Assembly (NCBI GenBank): GCA_039989855.1
Contig: JBDXGZ010000018.1
Location: 1-64,000, forward strand
DNA: 64,000 nt
Origin: CALFVT01 sp039989855
GTDB taxonomy: Bacteria > Pseudomonadota > Alphaproteobacteria > Caulobacterales > Maricaulaceae
Direction: 5' to 3'
Shown: positions 1-8,903 of the stretch, one piece after another
How the letters are laid out: each line of letters begins with the position of its first letter
How positions within the stretch are numbered: the stretch's first letter is position 1
Made by a program: the position numbers and the translations under genes
The notes under the pieces: model-generated
Told to the model about the DNA's origin: nothing
The model's database searches: none
The model's input: only the letters and a program-made list of their open reading frames with translations

Positions 1-111
1 GCGTTACTACAACCACTCATAGCCAATGCACTGACGCCAAGGCCGATATACAATATTTGATAGATTCGTAGGATCTAAAGAAATAGCTGGAACACATATG
101 TTCCGATACCT

Positions 112-200
112 TGGTGCGGTCGAGAAGACTCGAACTTCCACTCCGGTTAAGGAACAGCGACCTCAACGCTGCGCGTCTACCAATTCCGCCACGGCCGCAC
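112..200 (-). tRNA. tRNA-Leu (anticodon GAG)
   Basis: Read on the minus strand this folds as a complete class II tRNA: a 7-bp acceptor stem (GTGCGGC start, CCGCAC end), a D-arm with GGTAGACGC, an anticodon stem CAGCG/CGCTG enclosing loop TTGAGGT, a long variable arm and a TTCGAGT T-loop. The loop gives anticodon GAG. The 3' CCA is encoded. No terminator of convincing strength follows it. Confidence 0.95.
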
Positions 201-311
201 ATTGAGGAAGCCGCCCTATAGCGAGGCTAGACCCACTTGTGAAGTAAAAAATGCGGCAAATATTGATGGACCTCATCTATTGCAATTTCGTAAGGGCGGC
301 TTGCGTCGCCT

Positions 312-1043
312 ATGGGCTTAAATATCATAACTCTTGCAGATCGCAGCAAGGGCCGCCATATATCCCCTATGGCAAAATCAGCTTCATCTTTACACGCAGA
401 TAGCACGGCGACGTGGCAAATCAGTACAGGTTTAACCCCCTACCCAGACGCTTTGGGCGCGATGGAAAGTCGCGTGGCTGAAATTATTGCGGGCGACGCG
501 CCAGAACTTATCTGGCTCTTGGAACATCCACCGCTTTATACAGCAGGGACGAGCGCTCAAGAGAGCGACTTGATCGCGCCGGAACGCTTCCCCGTCTTTC
601 AAGCGGGCCGAGGCGGGCAATATACTTATCACGGACCAGGACAACGCGTAGCATATATTATGCTCGATTTACGCAAGCGGGGCCGAGATGTAGCCGCTTT
701 CGTTCGCGCGTTAGAACAGTGGATTATCGATACGCTCGCGACCTTTGATATTGTCGCGGAGCGCCGCAGTGGTCGAGTTGGTGTTTGGGTTGAGCACTCA
801 GATGGACGAGAAGAAAAAATTGCGGCCATTGGAGTTAGGCTTCGCCGCTGGGTGAGCTTTCACGGTATTTCGATAAACCTCAATCCAGACTTATCGCATT
901 TTGGTGGGATCGTCCCTTGCGGTATATCTGAGCATGGTGTTGCTAGTTTTGAAAGTCTTGGAAAAGACGTCACGCTGGCAGCGCTTGATAAAGCCCTACA
1001 GGATAATTTCATACGGATTTTCGGCGAGACACAACAGGTTTAA
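312..1043 (+). CDS. lipB: Octanoyl-[ACP]:protein octanoyltransferase LipB
   Basis: Transfers the octanoyl group from octanoyl-ACP to lipoyl domains of 2-oxoacid dehydrogenases, the first step of endogenous lipoate synthesis in the cytoplasm. The 243-residue product has the family signature RGGQYTYHGPGQ (about residues 100-111), the catalytic lysine in EEKIAAIG (K169) and the catalytic cysteine in GGIVPCGI (C203). Their 34-residue spacing equals that of K135/C169 in E. coli LipB. The N-terminus is longer than the usual 210-220 residues and unlike the family, so the internal ATG at 369 is an alternative start; neither start has a good Shine-Dalgarno. It is followed 3 bp later by cobB, suggesting one transcript. 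Confidence 0.93.
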   Translation: MGLNIITLADRSKGRHISPMAKSASSLHADSTATWQISTGLTPYPDALGAMESRVAEIIAGDAPELIWLLEHPPLYTAGTSAQESDLIAPERFPVFQAGRGGQYTYHGPGQRVAYIMLDLRKRGRDVAAFVRALEQWIIDTLATFDIVAERRSGRVGVWVEHSDGREEKIAAIGVRLRRWVSFHGISINLNPDLSHFGGIVPCGISEHGVASFESLGKDVTLAALDKALQDNFIRIFGETQQV

Positions 1044-1046
1044 CAC

Positions 1047-1760
1047 GTGAAAATTGTTATTCTTACAGGCGCAGGCATTTCAGCCGAAAGCGGCATATCC
1101 ACCTTTCGCGATTCAAACGGACTATGGGAAAAGCACCCCATTGAAGATGTCGCCACACCCGAAGCCTTTGTGCGCAACCCCGCCCTTGTTCACCGCTTTT
1201 ATAATTTGCGTCGACTAGCCCTGAAAGACGTCGAACCCAATCCAGCGCATTTTGCTCTGGCACGTTTGCAACAGGCCTTACACGCCTCGGGCGGGTCGCT
1301 GACGCTTGTGACCCAAAACGTCGATAATTTACACACCCGCGGCGGCTCCGCCTCCCCGATCCATATGCACGGAGAGCTGACCTCTATTCGCTGCACCCAT
1401 TGTAATGCTCGTGAATATTTTGAAGACGAAACTTCGGTGGATACACGCTGCCAAAATTGCGGGGAGAGGGCCATGCGGCCTAATATTGTTTGGTTCGGAG
1501 AAATGCCCTTCGCCATGCAGAGCATTGAAACGGCCATAGCGGCTTGCGATTTATTTGTCTCCATCGGAACAAGCGGGGCCGTTTACCCCGCGGCGGGCTT
1601 CGTACATATGGCAAGTAGCCTCGGGAAAGACACGCTAGAGATCAACCTCGAACCCTCCGAAGGCTCTGCCGCTTTTAATGAAAGCCGCCTCGGTAAAGCG
1701 GGGGAGCTTGTACCGCTTTGGGTTGATGAGATCATAAAAGGCCTTAAAAGACCCCTATGA
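1047..1760 (+). CDS. cobB: NAD-dependent protein deacylase, sirtuin CobB type
   Basis: A Sir2-family enzyme that removes acyl groups from lysines using NAD+. The 237-residue product shows GAGISAESGI (8-17), TQNVDNLH (89-96), the catalytic histidine in HGEL (H108) and four zinc cysteines (116, 119, 135, 138). FYNLRR places Y52 and R55 in the YxxR arrangement that in SIRT5 and E. coli CobB favours succinyl/malonyl-lysine, so desuccinylase activity is likely. The start is GTG, right after lipB. The stop overlaps the next start by 4 bp (ATGA), which implies translational coupling with the YaiI-like gene. Confidence 0.93.
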   Translation: MKIVILTGAGISAESGISTFRDSNGLWEKHPIEDVATPEAFVRNPALVHRFYNLRRLALKDVEPNPAHFALARLQQALHASGGSLTLVTQNVDNLHTRGGSASPIHMHGELTSIRCTHCNAREYFEDETSVDTRCQNCGERAMRPNIVWFGEMPFAMQSIETAIAACDLFVSIGTSGAVYPAAGFVHMASSLGKDTLEINLEPSEGSAAFNESRLGKAGELVPLWVDEIIKGLKRPL

Positions 1761-2212
1761 GAATTTATATAGACGCCGATGCCTGCCCTGTTCGCGAAGA
1801 GACCTATAAGGTCGCGCGGCGACATAATATCCCCGTGAGCGTTGTCAGCAATAGTTACCTACGCGTGCCCCGCGAACCGCTCATTACAATGATAACAGTG
1901 TCTGATAGTTTCGATGCCGCCGATGATTATATCGCCGAGAATGCAGACAACGCATCCATCGTGATTACTTCTGATATTTTACTGGCTGAACGGGCCTTGC
2001 AAAAAAACGCGGTTGTCTTGAAGCCCAACGGGAAAGCCTTTGATAAAGATTCCATTGGCGGGGCGATTGCCACGCGCGCAATTATGGCCGACCTCCGCGC
2101 GGGGGCGGATATGCCCAATATTGGCGGGCCACCGCCATTCACACATAGAGACCGCTCGCAATTCCTCGAAGCTATTCACCTCGCCTGCGAGCGATTAAAA
2201 AGAGGCGCTTAG
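1757..2212 (+). CDS. YaiI/YqxD family protein (UPF0178, DUF188)
   Basis: The 151-residue protein has the family's N-terminus (IYIDADACPVREE), an internal VITSDILLAERAL and a C-terminal DRSQFLEAIHLA. These fit the DUF188/UPF0178 family, which has a PIN-like fold and an acidic aspartate cluster but no firmly established function. It overlaps the end of cobB by 4 bp and converges on the next gene with 4 bp of overlap, so it should be the last gene of the lipB-cobB transcript. Family assignment is secure; biochemical role is unknown. Confidence 0.88.
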   Translation: MRIYIDADACPVREETYKVARRHNIPVSVVSNSYLRVPREPLITMITVSDSFDAADDYIAENADNASIVITSDILLAERALQKNAVVLKPNGKAFDKDSIGGAIATRAIMADLRAGADMPNIGGPPPFTHRDRSQFLEAIHLACERLKRGA

Positions 2213-2943
2213 CCTTTACGCTTGCACCGCTTACGTAGTTTGACTGGCGGGCCTTTTTTAATCATGCCAAGCTCTTCAAGGTTTACCGCGAAATCGGCCA
2301 TAGGATCACAATGTGTCTCTGGGGCTTCCCAATAATTCTGGCTTGCAAGCTTTTCCGTTATCGGGTCAACAAACACAATGAACGGAGACCAGACGCGGTG
2401 CCATCCCCGCTCTTTCGCAAGCGCCGTCACACCTAAATCATCAGCCAGTTTTAATCCGTGGTCTGACCTTGCATGTATATTTATATAAGGCAACTCTAAC
2501 GCCTCCCCGCTACGGCCATAATTTTCAATCGCGGGTTTACTGAAATAACGCACGAGGTTCGCATCACGCATAGGGCGTGCGGGATCAAAAATTTGTTTAT
2601 GAAGCACCGCGCAATAGGGGCAACGGTTAAAGCCAAAAAAGATAGCTAGCGGTTTTCCCTCACTTTTTGCCGCCGCTAAGGCCGCCGTGTAAATCTCACG
2701 ACTATCACGACAATTATGGTAGCGCATATTACGCCTCACCTCATCCCGACAGGTTGCGAGACGCTCAATTTTTTCATAATCAATGGCAGGCTTAAATAGG
2801 GGGGTAGCCAATTGTTTTTCAAACGCATCCTGCACTTTATCGGTAGCGGCTGGTCCCGAAGGGGGGCCGACTTGCGCAGGCGCAGAGACAAATGTAAAAG
2901 CAATGATAAGCGGCGCGATAATGGATAGAATAAAACGTGTCAT
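2209..2943 (-). CDS. Exported thioredoxin-fold protein with CPYC motif
   Basis: The 244-residue protein begins with a Sec-type signal peptide (hydrophobic residues 3-20, APA cleavage region near 23). The mature part has AIFFGFNRCPYCAVLH, a thioredoxin-like strand followed by a CxxC pair (C108, C111), as in SoxW/DUF255-type periplasmic redox proteins. Two further cysteines (C65, C78) precede it. A periplasmic disulfide reductase or thioredoxin-like role is inferred; the substrate is unknown. AAGGAG lies 5 bp before the ATG, which fixes the start. It is divergent from the phosphatase gene. Confidence 0.75.
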   Translation of the reverse strand: MTRFILSIIAPLIIAFTFVSAPAQVGPPSGPAATDKVQDAFEKQLATPLFKPAIDYEKIERLATCRDEVRRNMRYHNCRDSREIYTAALAAAKSEGKPLAIFFGFNRCPYCAVLHKQIFDPARPMRDANLVRYFSKPAIENYGRSGEALELPYINIHARSDHGLKLADDLGVTALAKERGWHRVWSPFIVFVDPITEKLASQNYWEAPETHCDPMADFAVNLEELGMIKKGPPVKLRKRCKRKG

Positions 2944-3019
2944 GACCGCTCCTTAAATGTCCAAAGCGTCACGCGCAAGACGCCGTAGCATTGTTCACTC
3001 AAGCGTGATATTTAAGCCT

Positions 3020-3508
3020 ATGTCCAGAACACCGTCGATTCTTTTTGTTTGCCTTGGTAATATTTGCCGCTCCCCTACAGCCGAGGCGGTCTTTCGGCAA
3101 CGCGCACAGCAATCAGGGCTTGAGGTCATTATCGACAGCGCAGGCACTGGCGGCTGGCACGCAGGTGAACCGCCTGATCCGCGAGCCATAGAGCACGGCG
3201 CTCTAAAGGGCTATGACCTCACCGATCAATCGGCCCGCAAAGTCACACACACAGACTTCAGTTCCTTTGATTATGTCTTGGCAATGGACGCGCAAAACCT
3301 CTCGCACCTGAGAGATATGTGTCCCGCGGGTTATTCCGGGCATCTGTCTCGGTTCTTAGACTTCGCCCCCCATACGGCGGACAAGAATGTTCCTGACCCT
3401 TATTACGGCGGCGAGGACGGGTTTAGTCAGGTCATCCGCTTGATCGAAGCGGCCAGTGACGGGTTAATCACCCATTTAAGCCTGAAAGCTGCGACGAAAA
3501 CAACGTAG
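3020..3508 (+). CDS. Low-molecular-weight protein-tyrosine phosphatase
   Basis: The 162-residue product has the C-x5-R catalytic loop near its N-terminus (VCLGNICRSPTAEA; nucleophile C11, R17) and the general-acid aspartate late in the chain in VPDPYYGG, both defining this family. It hydrolyses phosphotyrosine or related phosphoesters in the cytoplasm; the substrate is unknown. An upstream in-frame ATG at 2957 would add a basic 21-residue extension not typical of the family, so the ATG at 3020 is preferred because it puts the catalytic loop at the usual position. Confidence 0.92.
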   Translation: MSRTPSILFVCLGNICRSPTAEAVFRQRAQQSGLEVIIDSAGTGGWHAGEPPDPRAIEHGALKGYDLTDQSARKVTHTDFSSFDYVLAMDAQNLSHLRDMCPAGYSGHLSRFLDFAPHTADKNVPDPYYGGEDGFSQVIRLIEAASDGLITHLSLKAATKTT

Positions 3509-3566
3509 ACTTCCTCGGAAATTCGCGCTAGGCGGCAGGAATGTATTTAACAAAGGATATACCCAG

Positions 3567-4529
3567 ATGACGACAGGTTTGGTTACAGTTTTCGGCGGCT
3601 CAGGCTTTATCGGAAAATATGTTGTCCGCTCACTTGTGAAACAAGGGTGGCGAGTCCGCGTGGCGATGCGGCGTCCCCACACAGGTCTTGACCTGAAAGT
3701 CATTGGCAATGTCGGACAAGTACAACTCGTACAAGCCAATATGCGCTTCCCCTCATCCGTAGAACGCGCTGTTGAAGGCAGTGACGCGGTTGTTAATCTC
3801 GTCTCTATTTTGTTTGAGAGCGGAAAGCAGACCTTTGAAGCTATGCACGTCGATGCAACTCACACTTTAAGCGCGGCGTGCCAGAAACATAATATTAAAA
3901 ACCTCGTCCATATCTCAGCTCTTGGGGCCGATACTGAATCTGAGTCTGACTACGCCCGCACAAAAGGTGAGGCCGAAGACATACTTCGCGCCGCTATTCC
4001 GAGTGTTGATATTTTAAGACCGTCCATCGTCTTTGGACCAGAAGATAATTTCTTCAATCAATTTGCAGGCATGACAAGCCTATCACCTGCTCTCCCTCTT
4101 TTTGGCGGAGGGCAAACATGCTTCCAGCCAATTTATGCAGGAGATGTGGCAGACGCTGTTGCCGCCTGTTTGGCGACGGGGACACATGGCGAGACTTACG
4201 CGCTCGGCGGGCCAGAGACTTATAGCTATAAAGAGCTTATGCAATTTATCCTAACCACGATTGACCGAAAACGCCTTCTACTGCCGCTTCCGTGGTTTGC
4301 GGCCAACATGATCGGATTCTTTGGCGAGCTGAGCGGCGCATTGCCATTCATAGACCCTGTTCTAACGCGTGATCAGGTCAAGCTTTTAAAGATTCATAAT
4401 ATGATGCCTGAAGGAATGAAAACCGCGAAAGATCTTGGGATTGAGTTAGAAACGATCGAATCTCTTGTCCCAAGCTACCTGGCGCGCTATCGTCACCACG
4501 GACAATTTCATGAGAAGCAGACAGGGTAA
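3567..4529 (+). CDS. Complex I NDUFA9-type NAD(P)-binding protein (atypical SDR)
   Basis: This 320-residue atypical short-chain dehydrogenase has the nucleotide-binding GGSGFIG at residues 10-16 and resembles the NDUFA9 accessory subunit of respiratory complex I and its alphaproteobacterial homologues (VVNLVSILFESG, HISALGAD, RPSIVFGPEDNFFNQFA). The canonical catalytic YxxxK is replaced by YARTKGEAE, as in the NDUFA9 group. It probably binds NADPH structurally at the membrane arm or peripheral arm of NADH dehydrogenase. AGGATA precedes the ATG. No nuo genes are near. Confidence 0.85.
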   Translation: MTTGLVTVFGGSGFIGKYVVRSLVKQGWRVRVAMRRPHTGLDLKVIGNVGQVQLVQANMRFPSSVERAVEGSDAVVNLVSILFESGKQTFEAMHVDATHTLSAACQKHNIKNLVHISALGADTESESDYARTKGEAEDILRAAIPSVDILRPSIVFGPEDNFFNQFAGMTSLSPALPLFGGGQTCFQPIYAGDVADAVAACLATGTHGETYALGGPETYSYKELMQFILTTIDRKRLLLPLPWFAANMIGFFGELSGALPFIDPVLTRDQVKLLKIHNMMPEGMKTAKDLGIELETIESLVPSYLARYRHHGQFHEKQTG

Positions 4530-4571
4530 GCGCACTCATTGCGTCAAGCCCCGCCCTATACGGAGACGATA

Positions 4572-5525
4572 ATGATACGCAAAATAGCTTTAATTACAAC
4601 TGTAGCAGTCCTCGCTCTTACAGCATGCTCCAAAGCTAATGAGACCGTACCAAGTTCCGAAACGGTTCAAGATACCGTGGTAAACACTGTAAAGTCTGCT
4701 GAGGCGGTTGTGGAAAGCATCACAGTAGACAGTGTTGATACGGCCAAACTTGAGGCAATTCTCAACGCTCAACCTGACACGGTTAAGGCTCGTTACGGAA
4801 GCCGAAACCCCGGAGAAACGCTCAAATTTTTTGGTGTTGAGCCGGGCATGACAATTATTGAAATTTTGCCTGGTGGCGGGTGGTATTCGAAAATCGTTAG
4901 CCCTTATCTTGGATCTGAAGGTCATGTCATTGGCCTCGATTATGATATTAAGATGTGGTCAGAATTTGGCGGCTTTGCCACACCCGAATTTATTGAAAAG
5001 CGTAAAAGCTGGGCGCAAAGTTGGCCTGAAACGATAGCCAGTGACCTCCCAGAAAATAGCAGTCAATTATCCGCTTATACATTAGGGTCAATCCCCTCAG
5101 AGCTGAACGAAAAAATCGATATGGTTTTGATGATCCGCGCGCTGCATAATCTGGCACGGTTTAATGACGAAGGCCAATATCTCGACGCTGCCCTCACCCG
5201 TATCTATAAAAGCCTAAAACCCGGCGGTATTGCTGGCATTGTGCAACACAAAGGCCCAGCCGAAAACGCCGACGATTGGGCTGATGGTAATAATGGTTAC
5301 TTGAAAACATCTTTTGTTATCGAGCAAATGGAAAAGGTGGGATTTGAATTTATCGAGGCTTCCGATATAAATGACAACCCTCGCGACGTACCGTCCAATA
5401 CAGATAATGTGTGGCGATTACCTCCCACCCTTGGAACAAGCCGCGACGATGCGGAGTTGCGCTCTAAAATGGAATTGATCGGTGAGTCGAGCCGTATGAC
5501 GCTCAAATTTGTCAAACCAAAATAA
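4572..5525 (+). CDS. Lipoprotein-like class I SAM methyltransferase-fold protein
   Basis: From the ATG at 4572, which has a CGGAGA Shine-Dalgarno, the protein is 317 residues. It starts with a lipoprotein signal (MIRKIALITTVAVLALTAC), the LTAC lipobox placing a lipidated cysteine at residue 19. The mature region has a methyltransferase-like first strand and loop (GMTIIEILPGGGWYSKI) and later strands resembling Rossmann methyltransferases (IDMVLMIRALHNL, LKPGGIAGIVQHKG). Homologous putative methyltransferases exported as lipoproteins are known, but SAM is not expected in the periplasm, so the activity is uncertain. An in-frame ATG at 4539 is less likely. Confidence 0.8.
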   Translation: MIRKIALITTVAVLALTACSKANETVPSSETVQDTVVNTVKSAEAVVESITVDSVDTAKLEAILNAQPDTVKARYGSRNPGETLKFFGVEPGMTIIEILPGGGWYSKIVSPYLGSEGHVIGLDYDIKMWSEFGGFATPEFIEKRKSWAQSWPETIASDLPENSSQLSAYTLGSIPSELNEKIDMVLMIRALHNLARFNDEGQYLDAALTRIYKSLKPGGIAGIVQHKGPAENADDWADGNNGYLKTSFVIEQMEKVGFEFIEASDINDNPRDVPSNTDNVWRLPPTLGTSRDDAELRSKMELIGESSRMTLKFVKPK

Positions 5526-5546
5526 GCTCTTCGCTGCCCTTTGATC

Positions 5547-6293
5547 ATGACCCCCACACAAATAAAACGATATGCACGTCATCTCGTGCTCAAAGAAATT
5601 GGCGGGCCCGGTCAAAATAAACTCCTAGGTTCACGCCTTGTTATCGTCGGAGCGGGTGGTCTTGGCGGGCCAGCAGCACTCTATGCCGCTGCCGCGGGCA
5701 TCGGGCATATAACCATCATAGATGATGACGCGGTGGATATATCCAATCTGCAACGACAAATACAATTCAGCCTCAAAGACTTAGAACAACCCAAGGCGCA
5801 AATATTAACTCATAAACTCGCCGCTTTAAATTCAGATCTGACGCTAAAAACCCATAATGTACGTTTGACAAAAGAGACCGCACATCACCTGTTGGAAGAT
5901 CATGATATTATCATGGACGGAACGGATAGCTTCGAAACGCGTTTCCTGATTAATCAAGCTTCATATGATTTAAAAATACCGCTAATTTCAGGCGCTTTGG
6001 GCCGTTTTGACGGTCACGTTGGTCTGTTTAATTCATCCGTAGAGGCACCCTGTTATCAATGTTTTGTGCCTGACATACCCCCTAACGCCGAGACCTGTTC
6101 GGATGTTGGCGTCGTCGGCGCTATAGCCGGTGTGATTGGATCGCTCATGGCTTTAGAGACGGTGAAACATATTACGGGCGCGGGGCAAAGCCTCGAGGGT
6201 CACATTTATTTATATGACGGATTAAAAACTCAGGGACGTCGCGTGGGCCTCCCTAAAGACCTAAATTGCTCAATTTGTAACAGCCCTAAATAA
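5547..6293 (+). CDS. HesA/MoeB/ThiF family adenylyltransferase
   Basis: E1-like enzyme that adenylates the C-terminal glycine of a ubiquitin-like sulfur carrier (MoaD or ThiS type). In the 248-residue product VIVGAGGLGGPAA forms the nucleotide loop, DDDAVDISNLQRQ carries the family's ATP/Mg residues, and two zinc pairs (CYQC and CSIC at the C-terminus) are present. A conserved cysteine lies in AETCSDVGVVG. It lacks a rhodanese domain. Whether it serves molybdopterin or thiamine synthesis cannot be decided, because no moa or thi gene is adjacent. A TTG two codons upstream is in frame, but the ATG is preferred. Confidence 0.88.
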   Translation: MTPTQIKRYARHLVLKEIGGPGQNKLLGSRLVIVGAGGLGGPAALYAAAAGIGHITIIDDDAVDISNLQRQIQFSLKDLEQPKAQILTHKLAALNSDLTLKTHNVRLTKETAHHLLEDHDIIMDGTDSFETRFLINQASYDLKIPLISGALGRFDGHVGLFNSSVEAPCYQCFVPDIPPNAETCSDVGVVGAIAGVIGSLMALETVKHITGAGQSLEGHIYLYDGLKTQGRRVGLPKDLNCSICNSPK

Positions 6294-6307
6294 ACGAGCT
6301 TAACTTA

Positions 6308-6826
6308 TTAGCGGCGGCCACCTGTAGACACACCTCGTGCGGCTTGAGCATTAGCTAAAGCCAATGGTATGCGTGCTGGCGATGTATTTCGCCCAAAGCT
6401 TCCAACAAAACCGTTTCGTGCAAAGCCCGTGCGGTTAAGTCCCCCGCCTAAGTTCAACCCGCTTCTATTGCCAAAATTTCTAGCATTATTTTGCGCAAAC
6501 GGTGTAAAAACGAAGCTGCTTCGGCCTGTGCTAATCGGTCCGCTTGGACGGGGTGCCGTTGCAGCTTGAGAGCGTTGACGCGACACTGTTTGGGCGCGAG
6601 CCTCTTCACTGCGAAGCCTTGCTTTAGCGAGGTCGCGGTCTTGCTGTATCTTAATGATACGAAAATCTGGGCCATTTATTTGCCCGCGGTAAACAGTAAC
6701 GCCGCCTTCGCAACTACGCACTGTTGACGAGGCCGTCGCTTCAGGTGCACAGGCCGCAAAAGCAGGCGTGGCAACTGTCGACACGGATAATAGGATCAAA
6801 GAGGTTATGTATAGTTTTTTCATCAT
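6308..6826 (-). CDS. Exported hypothetical protein, Gly/Asn/Arg-rich tail
   Basis: Not recognised. The 172-residue product has a clear signal peptide (MMKKLYITSLILLS..., cleavage near TPAFA-A at about residue 24). A short cysteine-containing section (CAPEA...RSCEGG) could form one disulfide. An arginine/glutamate/alanine-rich helical stretch follows (about 58-90), and the tail is low-complexity and rich in asparagine, glycine and arginine. It probably resides in the periplasm or envelope. Either of the two tandem ATG codons could be the start. It stands alone between the convergent E1-like gene and a co-directional dehydrogenase. Confidence 0.6.
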   Translation of the reverse strand: MMKKLYITSLILLSVSTVATPAFAACAPEATASSTVRSCEGGVTVYRGQINGPDFRIIKIQQDRDLAKARLRSEEARAQTVSRQRSQAATAPRPSGPISTGRSSFVFTPFAQNNARNFGNRSGLNLGGGLNRTGFARNGFVGSFGRNTSPARIPLALANAQAARGVSTGGRR

Positions 6827-6984
6827 GGTTAGAGTCTTAACAAAACCTTAAACATAATCATACTGACTACACCGCTTGGGCGAAATTGTTTGAGAGAATT
6901 CGGGTGAATCTATTCAACGCTAATTCATGGTGACGCGGCAAAAGAAACGCTCCCAGATAAATGGTAGCGGCATTGAGCCTTCAG

Positions 6985-8019
6985 TTAGGACGCTTTGAAG
7001 AGACGATTGCGCGGGGGAAGAACACGGTCAGGGCATCTATGGTGATCCATTAAAGCACGAATATTAATCAACACTTTTTCACCCATTTCCAAACGGCTTT
7101 CATATGTTGCACTGCCAATATGCGGCGCCAAAACAACATTAGGAAGGTTCATTAATTTGGGATGTATAGTTGGCTCTTGCTCATAAACATCTAGGCCTGC
7201 ACCGCCAATACGGCCCTGTTCAAGCGCATCCGCCAAGGCGGCTTCGTCGATCACACCGCCGCGCGCCGTATTAACGATATAACTATCGGAGCGCATCAAA
7301 GACAAACGGTCTGCATTGATAAGGTGGCGCGTTAGGGGCGTTAAAGGGCAATTGATTGATAAGATATCGACATTAGGTAGCATGGCGTCCAGATTATCCC
7401 AATAAGTCGCTGATAATCCGTCCTCTATAGGCGTACTCACAGGACGTCGGTTATGATAATGCACCTCAAGGCCAAAAGCTTGCGCACGGCGCGCAACGGC
7501 CTGCCCAATTCGGCCCATTCCAATAATGCCGAGCCGTTTCCCTCGGACACGATGACCCCGCAAAGCCGTTGGCGACCACCCTTTAAATTGTCCCGCACGG
7601 GTCAAACGATCGCCCTCAACAAGACGTCGCGGGACAGCCAAAATCAAAGCCATGGTTAAATCGGCTGTATCCTCAGTTAGAACCCCTGGCGTATTTGTTA
7701 CGATAATCCCACGATCATATGCGGCTTTCACATCAATATGATCCGTTCCGGCACCAAAGCTTGCGATCATTTTCAAATTTGGGCTTGCCGCAGCGATAAT
7801 ATCAGCCGTAATTAAATCCGTTACCGTAGGCACAAGAACATCGCAATTTTGTATGGCCTGCTTCAACTCTTCCGCCGTCATTGGATCATCTGTCTGCCGT
7901 AGGTCTGCATCAAATAAATCCGACAGACGCTGTTCAATTTCATCAGGCAAGCGCGTGGTAACAATGACTTTAGGAGTCCCGTCAAACGGGCCAATAGAGG
8001 TTATAGAATCCGTATTCAT
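6985..8019 (-). CDS. D-2-hydroxyacid dehydrogenase (glyoxylate/hydroxypyruvate reductase-like)
   Basis: NAD(P)-dependent reduction of a 2-oxoacid to the D-2-hydroxyacid. The 344-residue protein has the family layout: an N-terminal substrate domain, nucleotide loop LGIIGMGRIGQAVARRA, an arginine in NTARGGVIDEAAL, a glutamate in the DVYEQEP region and the histidine in APHIGSATYESR, giving the Arg-Glu-His triad. Similarity is closest to glyoxylate/hydroxypyruvate reductases, but the exact substrate cannot be read from sequence. It is a single gene followed by no obvious partner. Confidence 0.88.
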   Translation of the reverse strand: MNTDSITSIGPFDGTPKVIVTTRLPDEIEQRLSDLFDADLRQTDDPMTAEELKQAIQNCDVLVPTVTDLITADIIAAASPNLKMIASFGAGTDHIDVKAAYDRGIIVTNTPGVLTEDTADLTMALILAVPRRLVEGDRLTRAGQFKGWSPTALRGHRVRGKRLGIIGMGRIGQAVARRAQAFGLEVHYHNRRPVSTPIEDGLSATYWDNLDAMLPNVDILSINCPLTPLTRHLINADRLSLMRSDSYIVNTARGGVIDEAALADALEQGRIGGAGLDVYEQEPTIHPKLMNLPNVVLAPHIGSATYESRLEMGEKVLINIRALMDHHRCPDRVLPPRNRLFKAS

Positions 8020-8181
8020 ACCCTAATGAACGCTTTTTATGCTGATTTAGCAAGTCTTGATTGCTACATTTTACCCTCAGTGAAGCCAATCCACTCACAC
8101 AATACTCCACTCTTTTTCATAAGTTTAACATTTACTTAAAATATAACCGTCAACACTCTCATACACTTCAAGACTGTATAA

Positions 8182-8784
8182 ATGGCCTTTCCAATGCGTT
8201 TAATCATAAGCTTTATATTTAGCGCGGCGCTGACCTTGGCAGCCAATGCGACCGCGAATGAAAGCCCTCGACCAATAGAGCCGGCTCAACCTATAGATAC
8301 AGCGCTTATTCCGGCCCCGTTTCACCCCAGCTTAACCCTAGGCCCAGAGAAAACACACTCTGGATATACATTGCCACGATGGGTGAGTTTGAAATATGAT
8401 ACCGTCAATGGAAGAAAAGGCCCAGGAAAACATTTTCCACACCTTTGGACGTTTCAACGTAAAGGCATGCCTGTTATAGTCATTAATGAAATGGACCATT
8501 GGCGTAAAATACGTGATATTGAAGGAGGGGAGAGCTGGGTTAGAAGTGTCGCCCTATCAGGTCATAAAACCGCGATTGTCACCCGATCAACCCACCTATT
8601 GAAATCAACAAAGCGCAAAGCAAAAATTTTGGCTACCCTCACACCTAACTTGCTCGTAAAGGTCGAGTCTTGTAAAAATGATTATTGTTACGTCGAAATC
8701 AACCTTGAAGCCCCTAACAGCAAGAAAAAAGGCCCATCAGGCTATATAAATCGTGAGGATCTGTGGGGTATTCGAGGATTTTAA
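8182..8784 (+). CDS. Exported SH3-domain protein (SH3_4 type)
   Basis: The 200-residue protein has a signal peptide (MAFPMRLIISFIFSAALTLAANATA) followed by a proline-rich linker. Two bacterial SH3-like repeats follow: WVSLKYDTVNGRKGPGKHFPHLWTFQRKG... (about 70-120), with the typical N-x-R-x-GP signature, and a second from about 125 to 195. Such proteins are usually periplasmic and may bind the cell wall; no enzymatic domain is present. The ATG at residue 5 is an alternative start. It stands upstream of fabA in the same orientation with a 119-bp gap, so it is likely separate from it. Confidence 0.8.
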   Translation: MAFPMRLIISFIFSAALTLAANATANESPRPIEPAQPIDTALIPAPFHPSLTLGPEKTHSGYTLPRWVSLKYDTVNGRKGPGKHFPHLWTFQRKGMPVIVINEMDHWRKIRDIEGGESWVRSVALSGHKTAIVTRSTHLLKSTKRKAKILATLTPNLLVKVESCKNDYCYVEINLEAPNSKKKGPSGYINREDLWGIRGF

Positions 8785-8903
8785 ATTAAATCCTTCCCAC
8801 GTTAAAAAGAATTTACTTCATTTTACGCTTTCCACTTGAGATACAGAGAAAGAGCGTTAGTGTGCGCCCGATTGAAACAAACTGAATTATAGAGTGTGAA
8901 TTC

